A stretch of 64,000 bases of DNA, taken from NCBI RefSeq assembly GCF_017652985.1, contig NZ_JAGGDJ010000002.1:124001-188000 (forward strand). The letters run 5' to 3'. The DNA comes from Paenibacillus artemisiicola. Its GTDB lineage: Bacteria > Bacillota > Bacilli > Paenibacillales > Paenibacillaceae. Of the stretch, positions 61,812 to 64,000 are shown in pieces; the stretch's first letter is position 1, and every line of letters starts with the position of its first letter. Both the position numbers and the translations under genes were made by a program. The notes under the pieces are model-generated. The model saw only the letters and a list, made by a program, of their open reading frames with translations, had not been told where the DNA came from and made no database searches.

Positions 61812-62723
61812 CTATGATTTCAGCAAGCCGACCCGCTTCAAGTAGGCGAGGGCGACTTCGCGTTCGCTTTTTTTGCCGATGTCGACTTCGTAATTCAGGT
61901 CGATCATCGTCTGCGCGTCGATTTTCCCGATCAGCTCCGAGACGGCTTCCGCCACGCCGGGATACTTCTTGACGGCATCGTTGCGAATGACCGGCGAAGC
62001 ATCGTAAGGCGGGAAGAAATGCTTGTCGTCCGCCAGCGTCTTCAACTGATACGCCTTGAGCCGCGCGTCGGTGGAGTAGGCGAGGACGATATCGACTTGA
62101 TTTTGGGCGACGGCGTTGTAGACGAGGCTTAATTCCATCGGGAACGTCTTGCCGAACGTAATGCCGTAATACTTGGAGAAGGCCGGATACCCGTCGGAAG
62201 CCCGTTCAAGCCACGACGTGTCGACCCCGAGCCGCATGTTCGGCGCGTCGGCCGCGATATCGGAGATCTTCTCGTAGCCTTTGGCTTTGGCCAGATCGGC
62301 CCGCACGGTGAAGGCATAGGTATTCTCGAAGCCGAGCGGGTCCATCCAATCGAGATCGTAATATTTCTTGAACCCGGCCTGCGCCTGCTCGAGCACCTTC
62401 CGGCGATCCTTGGTCTCCTGAATCGGAAAATGGTTATTGAAGATCTCGCCGGAGTAGAGCGTTCCCATCTGCAGGTCGTTACGCTTGATCGCTTGCAGCA
62501 CGACCGGGCTCGACGCGAGGTCCGGAATGATCTCCGCGCTGACGTCCGTCCGGTCTTCGATGAGCGCTTTGTACATTTCGGCTAATATTTTGGTTTCGGT
62601 GAACGTCTGCGCGCCTATGATGAAGGTATTTCCCGTGCCGCAGGCGGCGAGCGCCAGCATCATCGCGCACAAGCCGAGCACCGCTATCGTCTTGGTCAGC
62701 TTCGCAATCATCGTGTTCTCCAT
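61812..62723 (-). CDS. opuCC: Osmoprotectant-binding lipoprotein
   Basis: 303 aa. Lipobox LALAACG; then the OpuAC/QAT family fold, with FIIGAQTFTETKILAEMYKALIE, MDPLGFENTYAFTVRADLA and a betaine-box aromatic set (YYDLDW, FENTY). The ATG at 62723 has GGAGG four bases away. A second ATG 12 bases downstream has GGAG at better spacing and could be the true start. Confidence 0.94.
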   Translation of the reverse strand: MENTMIAKLTKTIAVLGLCAMMLALAACGTGNTFIIGAQTFTETKILAEMYKALIEDRTDVSAEIIPDLASSPVVLQAIKRNDLQMGTLYSGEIFNNHFPIQETKDRRKVLEQAQAGFKKYYDLDWMDPLGFENTYAFTVRADLAKAKGYEKISDIAADAPNMRLGVDTSWLERASDGYPAFSKYYGITFGKTFPMELSLVYNAVAQNQVDIVLAYSTDARLKAYQLKTLADDKHFFPPYDASPVIRNDAVKKYPGVAEAVSELIGKIDAQTMIDLNYEVDIGKKSEREVALAYLKRVGLLKS

Positions 62724-62733
62724 TCAACCTCCA

Positions 62734-63396
62734 CTATATCGTCATTCGTTTCGCGCCGCCGCCGAACCGCCCGGTCAGCCACTTCTCGAGCATGCCGAGC
62801 AGCACGTCCACGAGCAGCGCGAGCAGAATCGAGCCCAAGGCGCCCGTCACGATCAGCTCGGGCTTGTTGACCGCCATCCCCGACACGATCAGCTGGCCTA
62901 AGCCGCCGGCGCCGATCAGGGTCGCCAGCGTCGCCCAACTGATGATGTACACCATCGTGACCCGGATGCCCGACATGATGTAGGGCACCGACAACGGCAG
63001 CTGGATGAGCAGAATGCGCTGCATCGTTCCGTAGCCCATGCCCCTCGCCGACTCCAGCACGTTGCGGTCGACGGAATCGAAGCCGTCGTACGTATTGCGG
63101 AGAATCGGCATGATGGTGTACAGCAGCAGCGCGACGACCGCCGGCTTCGTGCCGATCCCCATGAGCGGGATCAAGACGGCCAGGAGCGCCAGGCTCGGCA
63201 CGGTCTGCAGCAGGTTGGCCACGAAGAAGACGCTGCCGTTGATCCATCGGATCTGGTTGTACACGAGCGCGATGCCAAGCGGGACGGCCAAGAGGGTGCC
63301 GAGCACGATCGCCGTGAGCGAGATGGCCAAATGCTGGCCTAACGCATGCAGGATGTCGGCGTAGCGTTCCTGCAAGAACGACCAATAGGTCTGCAT
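62734..63396 (-). CDS. opuCB: Osmoprotectant ABC transporter permease
   Basis: 220 aa, six helices; NLLQTVPSLALLAVLIPLMG and ESARGMGYGTMQRILLIQLP (ATPase-contact loop) are typical. GGAGGCG precedes the ATG, four bases after the opuCA stop. It pairs with OpuCD to form the channel. Confidence 0.94.
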   Translation of the reverse strand: MQTYWSFLQERYADILHALGQHLAISLTAIVLGTLLAVPLGIALVYNQIRWINGSVFFVANLLQTVPSLALLAVLIPLMGIGTKPAVVALLLYTIMPILRNTYDGFDSVDRNVLESARGMGYGTMQRILLIQLPLSVPYIMSGIRVTMVYIISWATLATLIGAGGLGQLIVSGMAVNKPELIVTGALGSILLALLVDVLLGMLEKWLTGRFGGGAKRMTI

Positions 63397-63399
63397 CCG

Positions 63400-64000
63400 T
63401 TACGCCTCCTCTTCCGGAGCGGGGAGGATCTCCGCCAGATGGCGCACGATGCTGCCCCGCGTGATTAGCCCGACGAGCCGTTCCTGGTCGTCGATGACGG
63501 CGAGATTGGACAGCTGGCTGTGGCTCATCATCTCCACCGACTCGGACAGGAGGGAGCCGCTGCGCACGGAATATTGGACGGGCTTCATGACGTCGGCCAC
63601 CGTAATATTCTCCTCCCCGTAATGCTCCAGCACGTTATAGATCGACACGACGCCCTTGAGATGCCTCCGCCGGTCGATGATGAACAGCGTATCGACCTTG
63701 CGCCGCTCCATGATGGAGATGGCTTCGGCCAACCCCTTGTTGGGGTACGCGGTTACGGGCTGGTTCACCATGACCTCGTTGACGGTCGGACTCTCGTAGA
63801 CGTGATCCTCTTGCTGCAGCCGCTTCTGACCGATGAAGGATTCCACGAATTCGTTGGCAGGATACCGCAGAATCCGCTCCGGCGTATCGCTCTGCACGAC
63901 TTCGCCGCTCTTCATGAGGACGATGCGGTCCGCGATCTTGAGCGCTTCGTCCATATCGTGCGTGACGAAAATAATGGTCTTGTGCAGCTCCTGCTGCAGG
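63400..64000 (-). CDS. opuCA: Osmoprotectant ABC transporter ATPase, C-terminal part
   Basis: Runs off the right edge; about 200 codons are visible. The visible part begins in the H-loop (TIIFVTHDMDEALKIADRIVLM). It continues into two CBS domains (VNEVMVNQPVTAYPNKGLAEA; VADVMKPVQYSVRSGSLLSES) that sense ionic strength or c-di-AMP in OpuCA-type ATPases. First gene of the opuC operon. Confidence 0.94.
   Translation of the reverse strand, partial: LQQELHKTIIFVTHDMDEALKIADRIVLMKSGEVVQSDTPERILRYPANEFVESFIGQKRLQQEDHVYESPTVNEVMVNQPVTAYPNKGLAEAISIMERRKVDTLFIIDRRRHLKGVVSIYNVLEHYGEENITVADVMKPVQYSVRSGSLLSESVEMMSHSQLSNLAVIDDQERLVGLITRGSIVRHLAEILPAPEEEA

Noticed and set aside
1..64000. Prophage, IS element, integron or tRNA-linked island
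   Set aside because: No transposase, integrase, terminal repeats or tRNA gene was seen; base composition is even through the Van/Bce and peptide clusters.

Overview
The window looks like chromosomal DNA of a high-GC, spore-forming Bacillota of the Paenibacillaceae (Cohnella/Paenibacillus-like). The signs are AGGAGG-type ribosome sites, a T-box leader, Spo0A-like boxes, paired GlnR/TnrA boxes, an LplB/YtcP-type sugar ABC transporter, a qoxABCD quinol oxidase, an opuC operon and BceRSAB-type modules. These assignments come from reading motifs and family resemblance; no database search was run. No rRNA, tRNA, CRISPR, IS element or prophage was seen.

0-8 kb: a sugar locus. A truncated secreted GxGYxYP-like protein gene diverges from a GntR/LacI-type regulator. 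It is followed by two permeases, a lipoprotein binding protein and a large putative glycosidase. The same AT-rich operator-like motif lies in front of three transcription units. 8-10.6 kb: two unknown membrane proteins and an azoreductase.

10.6-19.6 kb: the first highlight. A VanC/VanG-type set (D-Ala-D-X ligase, cytoplasmic VanXY-like peptidase, membrane VanT-like serine/alanine racemase) runs directly into a BceR/BceS-like two-component pair and a BceAB-like ABC transporter. Three near-identical promoters start the ligase, the VanXY-VanT-RR-HK block and the ABC pair. Each carries a BceR-type inverted repeat TnnCn-N4-TGTAA, a second half-box and a -10 at fixed spacing. The region therefore reads as one peptide-antibiotic-responsive regulon that remodels lipid II.

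19.7-31.5 kb: two unknown cytoplasmic proteins; a nitrate reductase fused to a CysJ-like flavoprotein, with a strong internal start site and two GlnR/TnrA boxes; a MarR regulator; a small membrane protein; and qoxABCD, in which three subunits carry His/Met/Asp-rich tails. 31.5-43 kb: a gene-free stretch with 22-bp degenerate repeats, then HAD hydrolase, methyltransferase, an alanine-type T-box before an aminotransferase, LysR, ilvE, a metallo-beta-lactamase-fold protein, an archaeal-type glutamate synthase, a flavin amine oxidase and a YebC-like regulator.

43-50 kb: the second highlight. A seven-TM sensor kinase with two Spo0A-like boxes sits next to two tiny NHLP-leader (nitrile-hydratase-leader-like) peptide precursors. 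Both end in Asp-Thr-Trp. Upstream of them lie a class I isoprenoid synthase-fold protein and a SAM methyltransferase, with an EcsAB transporter diverging. This suggests a prenylated-tryptophan RiPP or ComQX-like signal, which is inference.

50-64 kb: stress and wall functions: GDPD, an ArsR/AHSA1 group, two NlpC/P60 hydrolases, a P-loop kinase, a PadR plus HAAS-pentapeptide pair, a beta-lactamase-fold hydrolase, a DUF2089 operon, a VOC protein, a membrane-anchored VanY and the opuC osmoprotectant transporter, whose ATPase runs off the right edge.
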